From the NCBI RefSeq assembly GCF_009762325.1, contig NZ_CP034348.1, positions 1,990,501 through 2,054,500 of the forward strand: a DNA stretch of 64,000 nt, given 5' to 3'. Both the position numbers and the translations under genes were made by a program. This document shows, piece after piece, positions 38,304 through 46,349 of the stretch. Each line of letters opens with the position of its first letter. Positions within the stretch are counted from its first letter, which is position 1. This DNA is from Roseovarius faecimaris. GTDB lineage: Bacteria; Pseudomonadota; Alphaproteobacteria; Rhodobacterales; Rhodobacteraceae. The notes under the pieces are model-generated. The model had not been told where the DNA came from, made no database searches, and worked only from the letters and a program-made list of their open reading frames with translations.

Positions 38304-38418
38304 AATCACCACTACCTTTACTGCCCGACGCAGATTCTATAATTGACGTGAGGTCAGCAACGTCAATATAAATGACTCAAAGTCCTGTATTAAGGACACG
38401 TTGCAGGGGGAGGTATCA

Positions 38419-39147
38419 GTGACTGATTTTCACACGCGCCTTAAAGCGCTGATTCAAAACTCGGATTATGATTACAAGAGCCTGTCGCTGAAGATCGGCC
38501 AGGGCGAGCGCTATATCTCCAACCTGCTGTCCAACAAGAGCGACCCGGGTTACTCTTCCGTGGTCAAGATCTGTTCGGCCCTGGGTCTGACCCCCAATCA
38601 GATCGCCGGGCTCGACGATCAGATCACCCTCGCGGGCACCGATGTGGATACCCGCGTCGTCTCGGCCCATGCCGAGAAGATCCTGACCGCCGTCACCAAG
38701 GAAGCGCATCGCAAGCTTGCCACGCGCGGCGCACAGCCGCTTCTGGATGACGTGCTGACCTGGTGGTACCAGCAAGGCGGCGTTCTGTCGAATTTCGACA
38801 CGCTCTCCGAACATGTCGATCTCTACCGCGCGCCCACGCCCGACACGCCCCTGCCCGACCCCTACAAGATCGGAAGTCAGAGCCTGGCGACCCGCTCCTT
38901 CGGCGTGAACTCCACAGAACACCTGCGCTATCTCTTTACCACGTTTGACAAAAAGATCAGCGACGCGGTGCGTCTTGCGCATGTGGAAACCACCAAGGGC
39001 GATCCGCAACTGTCGGTACAGGAGCTTGACGTCACCCTGCCCGGCCACAGTTTTCCGCTGCGCTTTGTCTACAAGCGCCTGCTTCTGCCGGTGCGTGACA
39101 CGGCAGGAAACGGCTATGTGCTCAACTACTCACAAGCTCTCGAGTGA
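38419..39147 (+). CDS. XRE-type helix-turn-helix regulator with PAS-like C-terminus
   Basis: The 242-aa protein has a Cro/CI-type HTH at about 18-62 (YKSLSLKIGQGERYISNLLSN), a helical middle part (AHAEKILTAVTKEAHRKLAT), and a C-terminal half (about 135-238) that looks like a PAS or similar sensor fold: GSQSLATRSFGVNSTEHLRYL and LRFVYKRLLLPVRDTAGNGYVL. The start is GTG 38419, six bases after GGGGGAGG. Its last 18 bases overlap the tail of the convergent acetyltransferase-like gene. It is probably a transcription factor responding to a small ligand; the ligand is unknown. Confidence 0.75.
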   Translation: MTDFHTRLKALIQNSDYDYKSLSLKIGQGERYISNLLSNKSDPGYSSVVKICSALGLTPNQIAGLDDQITLAGTDVDTRVVSAHAEKILTAVTKEAHRKLATRGAQPLLDDVLTWWYQQGGVLSNFDTLSEHVDLYRAPTPDTPLPDPYKIGSQSLATRSFGVNSTEHLRYLFTTFDKKISDAVRLAHVETTKGDPQLSVQELDVTLPGHSFPLRFVYKRLLLPVRDTAGNGYVLNYSQALE

Positions 39148-39816
39148 ATGCGCATAATGATGCATCATGTGATCCATATGATGCACCGGCACCGCCACCA
39201 GCCATTCTGAATCGCCCCGGCCCTCAGGGGCAGGTGACACCCATTTCGCCACCCCGGGCAATTGCATGGAAAAGCCGTAAACCGTGGCGAAACCGCGTTT
39301 GACATCGCGGTCGCGCATCATCGCATAGACCCAGTCGATCGGCCATTTCGTGGCGATGCAACATTGCAGTAACATCATGAAATAACGTAGTTTCTGGCGT
39401 GACCCGCGATGATCTGGATGCACGAAAAGCTCCCCGATATAGGCCATCCTGCCGTGAAACCCCGGTGGCAGCGCATCGGTGAACTCCAAAAGCGTCTCGC
39501 CTTTGTCATTCGGATAATGCCGCCGCATGGTCCGGATCATGTAAGAGCCCATATGCTCCCGCCCGATATTATCGAACCGGGTCGCAACCGCGGTGACAAA
39601 ACGGCCCTCTTCCTTCATGAACAGCCAGAAACCGCTTTCCTGGGTGAAATCGTTGAACCCCGATGACAGCTTTGCCGTCTGGCTCTCCTTGCCCATGTCC
39701 TGAATAAGGGATTCCGCCTCGGCGAAATCGCTGATCACCTCCACCTCACACCCCTTCTGGGCGAGCGAAGACACACACGCACCGCCGACCTTGATGTAAT
39801 CAAGCGAGTTCCCCAT
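39130..39816 (-). CDS. GNAT-fold acetyl/acyltransferase-like protein
   Basis: The 228-aa protein shows a GNAT-like core: FWLFMKEEGRFVTAVATRFD (beta strands), RMAYIGELFVHPDHRGSRQKL (acetyl-CoA loop region, about residues 123-143), then a hydrophobic helix FMMLLQCCIATKWPIDW and VYAMMRDRDVKRGFATVYGF. The binding loop is not the classical Q/RxxGxG/A, so activity is uncertain. ATG 39816 follows AAGGGACGGAAG. The C-terminus is His/Met-rich (VHHMDHMMHHYAHS). The gene overlaps the XRE regulator gene tail to tail. Acyl-homoserine-lactone synthases share the fold, but no such substrate signature is visible. Confidence 0.7.
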   Translation of the reverse strand: MGNSLDYIKVGGACVSSLAQKGCEVEVISDFAEAESLIQDMGKESQTAKLSSGFNDFTQESGFWLFMKEEGRFVTAVATRFDNIGREHMGSYMIRTMRRHYPNDKGETLLEFTDALPPGFHGRMAYIGELFVHPDHRGSRQKLRYFMMLLQCCIATKWPIDWVYAMMRDRDVKRGFATVYGFSMQLPGVAKWVSPAPEGRGDSEWLVAVPVHHMDHMMHHYAHSLESL

Positions 39817-40118
39817 CTTCCGTCCCTTTAGCTGGCACTCCGGGCGCGAACACACGAAAACCATTAACAATTTTACTGACCACCTTCAGACCTATCGGAG
39901 ATGCACCGGGGAGGAAAAGCTTCAATCGTCCCGAAACAGTTTGTTTCCGGTTCAGAAACAATCATTCGTTTTCGGCGAATTCACCGGCCCGCGCTCTCGT
40001 CCCAAATCGGTGACCGCCGCGCAGCCGCCCCCCTTCGCCATACCCGTCCATACAGCCTCGCCCGCACGCGCGCAGGCCCCGCACAGGGAAGCGGATCAAC
40101 AAGTCATGGGAAGGATAA
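39817..40118. other. 302-base gap without a supported gene
   Basis: The part near 39840-39960 is AT-rich and should hold the promoter of the acetyltransferase-like gene on the minus strand. I see no convincing coding frame, terminator or repeat. The rest (39960-40118) is GC-rich, with short frames in several phases and no ribosome sites. Confidence 0.5.
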
Positions 40119-40194
<76 letters not shown>

Positions 40195-40240
40195 GGTCCG
40201 CGCGGTTTAGCCGGGCGCGGGGCGTCTGGCAAGGGGGGAT

Positions 40241-40822
40241 TTACGCCGCCTCGCGCAGCACCGTCTCACTGCCGTTTTCAAGCACGTAGACACAGGCCTG
40301 CTCATTGCTGAGCGTCCCCATCTCCTCGTGGGGCAGCCCCAGGATCAGCCCCCGCATCACCTGCCCCAGCAGCCCATGCGCAACCACGACCGACGGCTCG
40401 GTCAAGTCCCGCATAAACGCCAGGATCCGGTCATGAAACACCGCAAAGCCCTCGCCGCCCGGCGCCTTCAGGAACAGATCGAGCGCCGTTGTCTCAGGCG
40501 GCAAAAGCTCGGGGTGGTCCCGCCGCACATCCGCGTGCAACAGCCCCTGCCAATCGCCCGCATGGGCCTCTGCAAGGCGCGGATCGGTGACATATGCCCG
40601 CGCCCCCAGGGCAATCTGCGCCGTCTGCTGCGCCCGGCCCAGCGGCGAGACGAAACAGGGCGGGTCGGCCTTGAGAATCGGCGCCATCAGACGCGCCTGC
40701 GCCTCGGCATGGCCGATACCGCGCGGCGTCAGCTTCGATTCAAGCTGCCCCTGAATACGCCGCTCGGCATTCCATTCGGTCTCGCCATGACGCAGGAACC
40801 AGATTTTGGGATAGTCAGACAT
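40241..40822 (-). CDS. histidine phosphatase family protein (phosphoglycerate-mutase-like)
   Basis: The 193-aa protein carries the RHG signature near its N-terminus (IWFLRHGETEWNAERRIQGQLES), the second conserved Arg in FVSPLGRAQQTAQIAL, a Glu in DPRLAEAHAGDWQG and the second catalytic His in PSVVVAHGLLGQVMRGLI. Members include cobalamin phosphatases, broad phosphatases and cofactor-dependent mutases. The substrate is not set by sequence. It lies between two tRNA-Val genes, all on the minus strand. Confidence 0.9.
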   Translation of the reverse strand: MSDYPKIWFLRHGETEWNAERRIQGQLESKLTPRGIGHAEAQARLMAPILKADPPCFVSPLGRAQQTAQIALGARAYVTDPRLAEAHAGDWQGLLHADVRRDHPELLPPETTALDLFLKAPGGEGFAVFHDRILAFMRDLTEPSVVVAHGLLGQVMRGLILGLPHEEMGTLSNEQACVYVLENGSETVLREAA

Positions 40823-40874
40823 GGCCTCTCATGGCGCTGCACGCAACGCGCTTCTCAATGGCTCACAGGATTGA

Positions 40875-40907
40875 AATGGTGGGTGATAAGAGATTTGAAC
40901 TCCTGAC
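40875..40907. repeat. 33-bp duplicate of the tRNA-Val(CAC) 3' end
   Basis: These 33 bases are identical to 40989-41021, which covers the 3' part (T-arm, acceptor strand and CCA) of the tRNA-Val(CAC) gene 114 bases away. Beyond 40907 the sequence stops resembling a tRNA, so it is not a gene. A direct repeat of a tRNA 3' end is what an integrase leaves at the far end of an insertion, so this may be an attachment-site relic. No integrase is present in the 80-base gap. Confidence 0.7.
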
Positions 40908-40990
40908 CAGAGGCGGCTTGCGCAGCAAACGCCGGGGGTCAGGCCCATCCAACTGCGAAACCATCGGCCCCTGCTGTACGGTGGGTTTAA

Positions 40991-41065
40991 TGGTGGGTGA
41001 TAAGAGATTTGAACTCCTGACATCTTCGATGTGAACGAAGCGCTCTACCACTGAGCTAATCACCC
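40991..41065 (-). tRNA. tRNA-Val (anticodon CAC)
   Basis: On the minus strand the acceptor GGGTGAT pairs with ATCACCC and the D-arm is TAGCTCAGTGGTAGAGC. The anticodon stem CTTCG/CGAAG closes the loop TTCACAT, which reads CAC. The T-loop is TTCAAAT, the discriminator is A and CCA is encoded at 40991-40993. It differs from the nearby Val(TAC) gene mainly in the anticodon and T-arms. Confidence 0.96.
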
Positions 41066-41084
41066 TCCGATGCGCCTTTTAGCG

Positions 41085-41501
41085 TCACTCCGCGGCCTCT
41101 GCAACCGCTCTGTTGCCTGTCCCGTCCGGTTTCTTTCCGCTCTTGTTCTGACGCAGCTTCGCCACGATGATCCGGGCGTTTGGCGTCTCTTTCGTCCGGT
41201 TCAGCTTGAGTTTGCCCAAAGGCGCCAGGTTCAGCCCGCGCCCCTGTGCCAGCGTCTCGCCCAGCACCTCCAGCATCGCCTCGACCACGGGCTTGGCGTC
41301 TTTCTTCTTGACGCCGGAGAGCTGCACAACCTTTTCGATCAGCTCCTGCTTTTTCATCTCCAGCCCCTCGGGCCGGGCCGCGCCATCTTCGGGCGCCGCA
41401 ACGGGCTTGGCCGTGGCCTTGCGCCCGGTTGTTCCGGTTGCCGTCGGGCTGGTCCCGGGCCGTCCTTTGGACGGGGTTGTCTTGCTTGTTCGCGTGGCCA
41501 T
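41085..41501 (-). CDS. HU-family DNA-binding protein with basic N-terminal tail
   Basis: The 138-aa protein has an HU/IHF-like domain from about residue 49 (MKKQELIEKVVQLSGVKKKDA, then VVEAMLEVLGETLAQGRGLNL and PLGKLKLNRTK). Before it lies a 48-residue Thr/Lys/Ala/Pro tail (MATRTSKTTPSKGRPG and on), rather like a histone-H1 tail. The HU arm is shorter than normal, so bending may be weak. ATG 41501 follows GGAAAGGGCGGAC; a start at residue 49 would remove the tail. It is probably a nucleoid-associated protein. Confidence 0.85.
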   Translation of the reverse strand: MATRTSKTTPSKGRPGTSPTATGTTGRKATAKPVAAPEDGAARPEGLEMKKQELIEKVVQLSGVKKKDAKPVVEAMLEVLGETLAQGRGLNLAPLGKLKLNRTKETPNARIIVAKLRQNKSGKKPDGTGNRAVAEAAE

Positions 41502-41643
41502 GTCCGCCCTTTCCTCATCATCCTCAATACGGGACTTATCCACAGGATACTGTGACGCACGGCGTCTGACCACCCATATGTTGACCTGATGCGCATAAAA
41601 CCGCTATGACAAACCCAAGAGCACCTGTTTTGGGGGTACAGCT

Positions 41644-41829
41644 GTGAAATACATACTCGTCGCCGCTTTCTTCGCCGCGTCGCCGGCATTGGCAGGCAGC
41701 CTCTCGGACCCGGTCGTCACACCCGATGTGGTGGTCGCCGAAGCGGTCGCGGACTCGTCCAACGCAGACGGGCTGATCATCGCGGTCTGGCTCGCCACGC
41801 TTCTGGCCGCCGCGGGCGGCGCTTTCTGA
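41644..41829 (+). CDS. small secreted/membrane protein 1, 61 aa
   Basis: The product starts with a signal peptide (VKYILVAAFFAASPALA read as Met first; GTG start), then a short acidic stretch (DPVVTPDVVVAEAVADSSNADG), and ends in a hydrophobic tail (LIIAVWLATLLAAAGGAF). GGGGG lies seven bases before the GTG. It resembles the gene 150 bases downstream in plan: signal, acidic linker and Ala/Leu tail. Small proteins of this type recur in Rhodobacterales; I recall none with a known role. A tail anchored in the inner membrane is inference. Confidence 0.7.
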   Translation: MKYILVAAFFAASPALAGSLSDPVVTPDVVVAEAVADSSNADGLIIAVWLATLLAAAGGAF

Positions 41830-41984
41830 GGCACCCCCCGTCCGGCAGGCCGGTTATCGGGCAATGTCACAGAAGGTCTAACGGCCCGGGCGCTCAATCC
41901 CGGGGCGTCCCGTTCTGTATCTGCTTCCAAGAGTATTCTCATGCCTACCGGCTGACCCGCACCCGGCACACCGGAGGGTAGAGC

Positions 41985-42179
41985 ATGAAACCCCTCACCT
42001 TATTCACCATATCTGCGCGTCTTCCATGCGCTCTGGCCGATCCGTCGCTGACCGGGGGCGATGGCCCCAACATTGGCGCGGGCACCGTCGCTGAAGGCGC
42101 CGCAGGACGCTCAGACGGGGGGATCATTCTGCCGCTCATTCTGCTTGCACTCATCGCGGCAGCGGCGGCAAGCGGCTGA
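41985..42179 (+). CDS. small secreted/membrane protein 2, 64 aa
   Basis: ATG 41985 follows GGAGGG at ideal spacing. The N-terminus (MKPLTLFTISARLPCALA) is a weak signal peptide, then comes a Gly/Ala/Asp-rich linker (DPSLTGGDGPNIGAGTVAEG), and a hydrophobic tail (GGIILPLILLALIAAAAASG). The plan matches the 61-aa gene upstream, so the two are probably paralogues. It ends before a bidirectional terminator shared with lon. The role is unknown. Confidence 0.7.
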   Translation: MKPLTLFTISARLPCALADPSLTGGDGPNIGAGTVAEGAAGRSDGGIILPLILLALIAAAAASG

Positions 42180-42193
42180 AATTCCATGAAAAA

Positions 42194-42219
42194 GGGCGCC
42201 TGACCTCGGTCAGACGCCC
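42194..42219. terminator. bidirectional terminator between the small gene and lon
   Basis: GGGCGCCTGACC (42194-42205) and GGTCAGACGCCC (42208-42219) form a long stem with one mismatch and a tight loop. AAAA precedes it and CATATCTT follows. It stands between a plus-strand gene and the 3' end of lon, so it can serve both. Confidence 0.7.
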
Positions 42220-42239
42220 CATATCTTCAGTGACCTCGC

Positions 42240-44654
42240 TTAATGCGTGGTGGTGGCCCCGGCTTCCGCCCCGCCATCCTTCAGCGCGGCTTCGGCGGCG
42301 GCGGCCTCTTCGGCGGCTTCGTCCCACTCCACCGGCTCGGGCGTGCGCACCAGCGCGTGTTTCAGCACATCGCTGACATGCTCCACCGGGATGATCTGAA
42401 GCCCCTCCTTCACATTGTCGGGGATCTCGGCGAGGTCCTTCTCATTCTCCTTCGGGATCAGCACCGTCTTGATGCCGCCCCGGAGTGCTGCAAGAAGCTT
42501 CTCCTTCAGCCCGCCAATGGCCAGGGCATTGCCGCGCAGCGTCACCTCGCCCGTCATGGCGATGTCCTTGCGCACCGGGATACCCGTCAGAACCGACACA
42601 ATCGACGTCACCATGGCCAGACCGGCGCTCGGCCCGTCCTTCGGCGTCGCCCCTTCGGGCACGTGCACGTGAATGTCCCACTTCTCGAACTTGGGCGGCT
42701 TGATCCCGATCTGCGGGCTGATCGACCGGACATAGGATGAGGCCGCATCGATCGATTCCTTCATCACGTCGCCCAGCTTGCCGGTGGTTTTCATCCGGCC
42801 CTTGCCCGGCAGGCGCAGCGCTTCGATATTCAGAAGCTCACCGCCGACAGAGGTATAGGCCAGACCCGTGACAACACCCACCTGATCCGATTCCTCGGCC
42901 AGACCATAGCGGAACTTCTTCACGCCCAGGTACTCATCAATATTGTCCGCCGTGACGGTGATCGTCTCGGCCTCTTTCTTGATGATCCTGGTCACGGCTT
43001 TCCGCGCGATCTTGGCGATCTCGCGCTCCAGGTTCCGCACCCCCGCCTCGCGGGTATAGTGGCGGATGATGGCGGTCAGCGCGTCGTCGGTCAGCTCGAA
43101 CTCGCCCTTTTTCAGGCCGTGGTTCTTGATTTGCTTGTCAATGAGATGCTGCTTGGCGATCTCGCGCTTTTCGTCCTCGGTATAGCCCGCCAGCGGGATG
43201 ATCTCCATCCGGTCCAGAAGCGGCCCGGGCATGTTATAGCTGTTCGCCGTGGTCAGGAACATCACGTCGGAAAGGTCATATTCGACCTCCAGATAGTGAT
43301 CGACAAAGGTCGAGTTTTGCTCCGGATCAAGCACTTCCAGCATGGCCGAGGCCGGGTCGCCCCGGAAATCCTGGCCCATCTTGTCGATCTCGTCCAAGAG
43401 GATCAGCGGGTTCGTCGTCTTCGCCTTTTTCAGCGATTGGATGATCTTGCCCGGCATCGAGCCGATATAGGTCCGGCGGTGGCCGCGGATCTCGCTCTCA
43501 TCGCGCACGCCGCCCAGGCTGATGCGGATAAACTCGCGCCCCGTCGCCTTGGCCACGGACTTGCCCAGCGATGTTTTACCCACGCCCGGCGGGCCCACGA
43601 GGCACATGATCGGCCCTTTGAGCTTTTTCGAGCGTTGCTGCACGGCCAGATACTCGACAATCCGTTCCTTGACCTTCTCCAGCCCGTAATGGTCCTTGTC
43701 CAGCACGTCCTGCGCGCGGTGCAAGTCCTTCTTCACACGGGATTTCTTGCCCCAGGGCAGGCACAGCATCCAGTCCAGGTAATTGCGCACAACCGTCGCT
43801 TCGGCGCTCATCGGGCTCATGTTCTTGAGCTTCTTGAGTTCCGCTTCGGCCTTTTCCTTGGCCTCCTTGCTCAGCTTGGTCTCGCTCAGCTTGGTTTCCA
43901 GCTCGGCAATCTCGCCTTCGCCCTCTTCGCCGTCGCCCAGCTCCTTCTGAATGGCCTTCATCTGCTCATTCAGGTAATATTCGCGCTGGGTGCGCTCCAT
44001 CTGGGATTTGACGCGCGTCTTGATCTTTTTCTCGACCTGCAGAACGCTCATTTCGCCCTGCATCAGGCCATAGACCTTCTCCAGCCGCTCGCTGACGCTC
44101 AGCGTCTCCAGCAGGTCCTGCTTCTGGTCCACCTCGATGCCCAGATGACCGGCCACAAGGTCCGCGAGCTTGGCGGGCTCGGTCGTCTCCGACACCGCGC
44201 TCAGCGCCTCTTCCGGGATGTTCTTCTTGACCTTGGAATAGCGCTCGAACTCGCTCGTCACGGTCCGCAACAGCGCCTCGATCGTAGCCGCATCGCCCGG
44301 CATTTCCATCAACGCCTCGGCGCGCGCCTCGAAATAATCTTCGTTTTCAAGGTATTCGACGATCCGCACCCGCTGCACACCTTCGACCAGCACTTTCACC
44401 GTGCCGTCGGGCAGTTTCAGCAGTTGCAGCACATTGGCCAGCACGCCGGCATTATAGATGCCGTCGCTCTTGGGGTCGTCGTCGCTCGGGTCAATCTGGC
44501 TCGACAGCAAAATCTGCTTGTCGTCCTGCATCACTTCCTCAAGCGCCCGGACCGATTTCTCGCGGCCCACGAACAGCGGCACGATCATATGCGGGAACAC
44601 CACGATATCGCGCAGCGGCAGCACGGGGTAGGATGCGTTCAGGGGGTCTTGCAT
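42240..44654 (-). CDS. lon: Lon ATP-dependent protease
   Basis: Lon degrades misfolded and regulatory proteins. The 804-aa protein has the N-terminal substrate-binding domain (YPVLPLRDIVVFPHMIVPLFVGREK, split here by its loop), AAA+ motifs GPPGVGKTSLGKSVA (Walker A, near residue 355) and ILLDEIDKMG (Walker B), and the peptidase domain with HVHVPEGATPKDGPSAGLAM, where Ser is the nucleophile, and a Lys in the block GLKEKLLAALRGG. ATG 44654 is preceded by AGGATACTGAGC. A sigma-32-like promoter lies upstream. The stop is followed by the shared terminator. Confidence 0.97.
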   Translation of the reverse strand: MQDPLNASYPVLPLRDIVVFPHMIVPLFVGREKSVRALEEVMQDDKQILLSSQIDPSDDDPKSDGIYNAGVLANVLQLLKLPDGTVKVLVEGVQRVRIVEYLENEDYFEARAEALMEMPGDAATIEALLRTVTSEFERYSKVKKNIPEEALSAVSETTEPAKLADLVAGHLGIEVDQKQDLLETLSVSERLEKVYGLMQGEMSVLQVEKKIKTRVKSQMERTQREYYLNEQMKAIQKELGDGEEGEGEIAELETKLSETKLSKEAKEKAEAELKKLKNMSPMSAEATVVRNYLDWMLCLPWGKKSRVKKDLHRAQDVLDKDHYGLEKVKERIVEYLAVQQRSKKLKGPIMCLVGPPGVGKTSLGKSVAKATGREFIRISLGGVRDESEIRGHRRTYIGSMPGKIIQSLKKAKTTNPLILLDEIDKMGQDFRGDPASAMLEVLDPEQNSTFVDHYLEVEYDLSDVMFLTTANSYNMPGPLLDRMEIIPLAGYTEDEKREIAKQHLIDKQIKNHGLKKGEFELTDDALTAIIRHYTREAGVRNLEREIAKIARKAVTRIIKKEAETITVTADNIDEYLGVKKFRYGLAEESDQVGVVTGLAYTSVGGELLNIEALRLPGKGRMKTTGKLGDVMKESIDAASSYVRSISPQIGIKPPKFEKWDIHVHVPEGATPKDGPSAGLAMVTSIVSVLTGIPVRKDIAMTGEVTLRGNALAIGGLKEKLLAALRGGIKTVLIPKENEKDLAEIPDNVKEGLQIIPVEHVSDVLKHALVRTPEPVEWDEAAEEAAAAEAALKDGGAEAGATTTH

Positions 44655-44733
44655 GCTCAGTATCCTGTATTTGGCAAGAAGGCTCCGGTCCCGATCATCG
44701 GCAACTCTGGCCTTCTCCTCTCTCAGAGGTCTT

Positions 44734-44761
44734 ACTTGGGGTGTATGCGACCCGTTTCAAC
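44734..44761 (-). promoter_or_regulatory. heat-shock (RpoH, sigma-32) type promoter of lon
   Basis: On the minus strand GTTGAAA (44755-44761) is followed after 13 bases by CCCCAAGT (44734-44741). The RpoH consensus is CTTGAAA, 13-15 bases, CCCCATNT, so 6 of 7 and about 6 of 7 fixed positions match. It lies about 80 bases before lon, a classic heat-shock gene. A single match this good in the right place is persuasive but not proof. Confidence 0.65.
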
Positions 44762-45011
44762 CTTCTCCGGCGGACACAATGCCTTGCTCGCCCAGAAGGA
44801 GCAAGCGGCATTTCCGAAGGAAACTGCATAAAAGCGCCAGCTTCGGGGGCGCATGCGGCCTCTCCCGGCCGAAAGACCCGGCCCGCTTGGTCCTATTGCC
44901 GTGAAACGGCCTATAGACGCTCCAGGATGGTCATATTTTTACCATATTGCGAGCGGATAACTGTTTCCAATCGACCAACAATCATCCCAAAACAGACTGA
45001 ATGGAGCCGTC
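44762..45011. other. intergenic region between lon and the ATP-grasp gene
   Basis: This gap, with the lon promoter beside it, holds the start signals of the ATP-grasp gene. From about 44930 it becomes AT-rich. A stretch at 44946-44968 resembles the lac operator in part (GAGCGGATAAC), which I regard as chance. I see no coding frame with a ribosome site. Confidence 0.5.
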
Positions 45012-46169
45012 GTGACAGTCCAAGGCAAAATCTCCGCAAGCGATCTGGATCAGCGTAATTACTATGCGGTCCGGGATACAGATCACAAAGACTTGTTGGT
45101 GCATGCGGCACGCAACAGCGGCAAATCCGTGTTCCAGATTCAGCGCGAATTCCGCCAGATGGCAAAATCCGATAGCCGGATCAACATGGTGGAATACATC
45201 CGCTTCGGCCTCTACCGCAGCGAAAACTTCACCGACGAAGAGCGCGCGGCCTACATCTCGAACGACCTGCACTGGGAGATCACGCATCGCTGCAACAATC
45301 GCGGCTGGAGTGCTGTGGCCGAAGACAAGGCCCTCGCCGGTCTGATGCTGTCGTCCGGCGGCGTGCCCGTGCCCGACTCCATCGCCGTGATCGACACAAC
45401 CGCCCGCACCTTCCCCGGTCTGCGCAAGATCTCGTCAGCCGACGCGCTGCGCGACCTGCTGCAAAACGAAGAAGGCAGCGTCTTTGGCAAAATCGTCGAT
45501 GGCATGGTCAGCTTCGGCGCCTTCCGCATTGATCACGCCGATGACACGCATCTGCATTGCGCGGGCCAGCCCCCGATGACCTATGACCATTTCTTCGAGG
45601 CGTTCGTCGCCGGGCACAGCTATCTTCTGCAGCGCACCCTGACAAACCATTCGCATTTCGCGCCCTATTGCTCGGCTTTGGCCACGGTGCGCATGGTCAA
45701 CATGGTGCGCGCCGACGGTGTGTTTTGCCCGATTGCGATCATCAAGCTGCCGCAGGGGGAAAACATCGCCGATGCCTTCTGGCGCCCCGGCAACCTCGCC
45801 TGCGAGGTCGATGTGCAGACCGGTGAAATCCTCACCGTCGCCGAACGCACCGGCCTCGAAGTGAGCTTCCATGACGATCACCCCTCCGTGCCGGGCCTCA
45901 AGGGGCTGACCCTGCCCCACTGGGACAGGCTGATCGAGGTCAACGCCCAGGCGGCCCGGCTGTTTGCGCCCATGCCCTATCAATCAACGGATATCGCCAT
46001 CACCGAAGAGGGCCCCGTCATCGTGGAGCTGAATTACGGCGGCGGCTTCGATCTGCCTCAATACGCCTCCGGCCGCGGCATGCTGACACCCGACGTGCGC
46101 GCCTTCTTCGAGGGCAACGGGTATGTCTTCGGCGGTGCGGCCAAAAAGAAAGGCTGGTTTGGTCGGTAA
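45012..46169 (+). CDS. sugar-transfer-associated ATP-grasp family protein
   Basis: The 385-aa protein resembles the ATPgrasp_ST family. The N-terminal part has SVFQIQREFRQMAKSDSRIN; the ATP-grasp part has VFGKIVDGMVSFGAF, LQRTLTNHSHFAPYC, MVNMVRADGVFCPIAIIKLP and the Mg/ATP-binding end VIVELNYGGGFDLPQYASG. Such proteins are often found near polysaccharide or capsule genes; none is adjacent here. Start GTG 45012 follows TGGAG. The substrate is unknown, and the family placement is by motif likeness. Confidence 0.75.
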   Translation: MTVQGKISASDLDQRNYYAVRDTDHKDLLVHAARNSGKSVFQIQREFRQMAKSDSRINMVEYIRFGLYRSENFTDEERAAYISNDLHWEITHRCNNRGWSAVAEDKALAGLMLSSGGVPVPDSIAVIDTTARTFPGLRKISSADALRDLLQNEEGSVFGKIVDGMVSFGAFRIDHADDTHLHCAGQPPMTYDHFFEAFVAGHSYLLQRTLTNHSHFAPYCSALATVRMVNMVRADGVFCPIAIIKLPQGENIADAFWRPGNLACEVDVQTGEILTVAERTGLEVSFHDDHPSVPGLKGLTLPHWDRLIEVNAQAARLFAPMPYQSTDIAITEEGPVIVELNYGGGFDLPQYASGRGMLTPDVRAFFEGNGYVFGGAAKKKGWFGR

Positions 46170-46174
46170 ACCGA

Positions 46175-46249
46175 TCAGGCCAGCGCCACCGCGGCCAGAA
46201 CGGCCACCGACATCCAACCGGCCGCGAAAATCGAAAAATTAAACAACAT
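46175..46249 (-). CDS. possible micro-ORF, 24 aa, one membrane helix
   Basis: On the minus strand ATG 46249 opens MLFNFSIFAAGWMSVAVLAAV, ending ALA at 46175. It would be one transmembrane helix. GGGG lies about eight bases before the start. It sits just after the convergent ATP-grasp stop and downstream of tgt, with a second micro-ORF between. Coding status is uncertain. Confidence 0.3.
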   Translation of the reverse strand: MLFNFSIFAAGWMSVAVLAAVALA

Positions 46250-46349
46250 GTCAAAACCCCAGGTTCAATGCCTTCCTGGGTAGTCTACTCGTCGGCACTC
46301 ACAGCGTGCTATGCCGGTTTTCCTGACCTATGCTCTTTTCACGGTGCAC

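Noticed and set aside
38401..38418. TTG start for the XRE regulator, six codons before GTG 38419
   Set aside because: The GGGGGAGG ribosome site lies inside this stretch, so it must come before the true start at GTG 38419.
40875..40985. Second tRNA-Val gene beside tRNA-Val(CAC)
   Set aside because: Only the 3' third resembles a tRNA; no anticodon stem or D-arm can be folded. Recorded as a repeat.
44946..44968. Sequence resembling the lac operator (ATTGCGAGCGGATAAC then TGTTTCC)
   Set aside because: It matches the E. coli lac operator at most positions, but it is not symmetrical, no LacI-type regulator is in the window, and the adjacent gene has no sugar link. Treated as chance.
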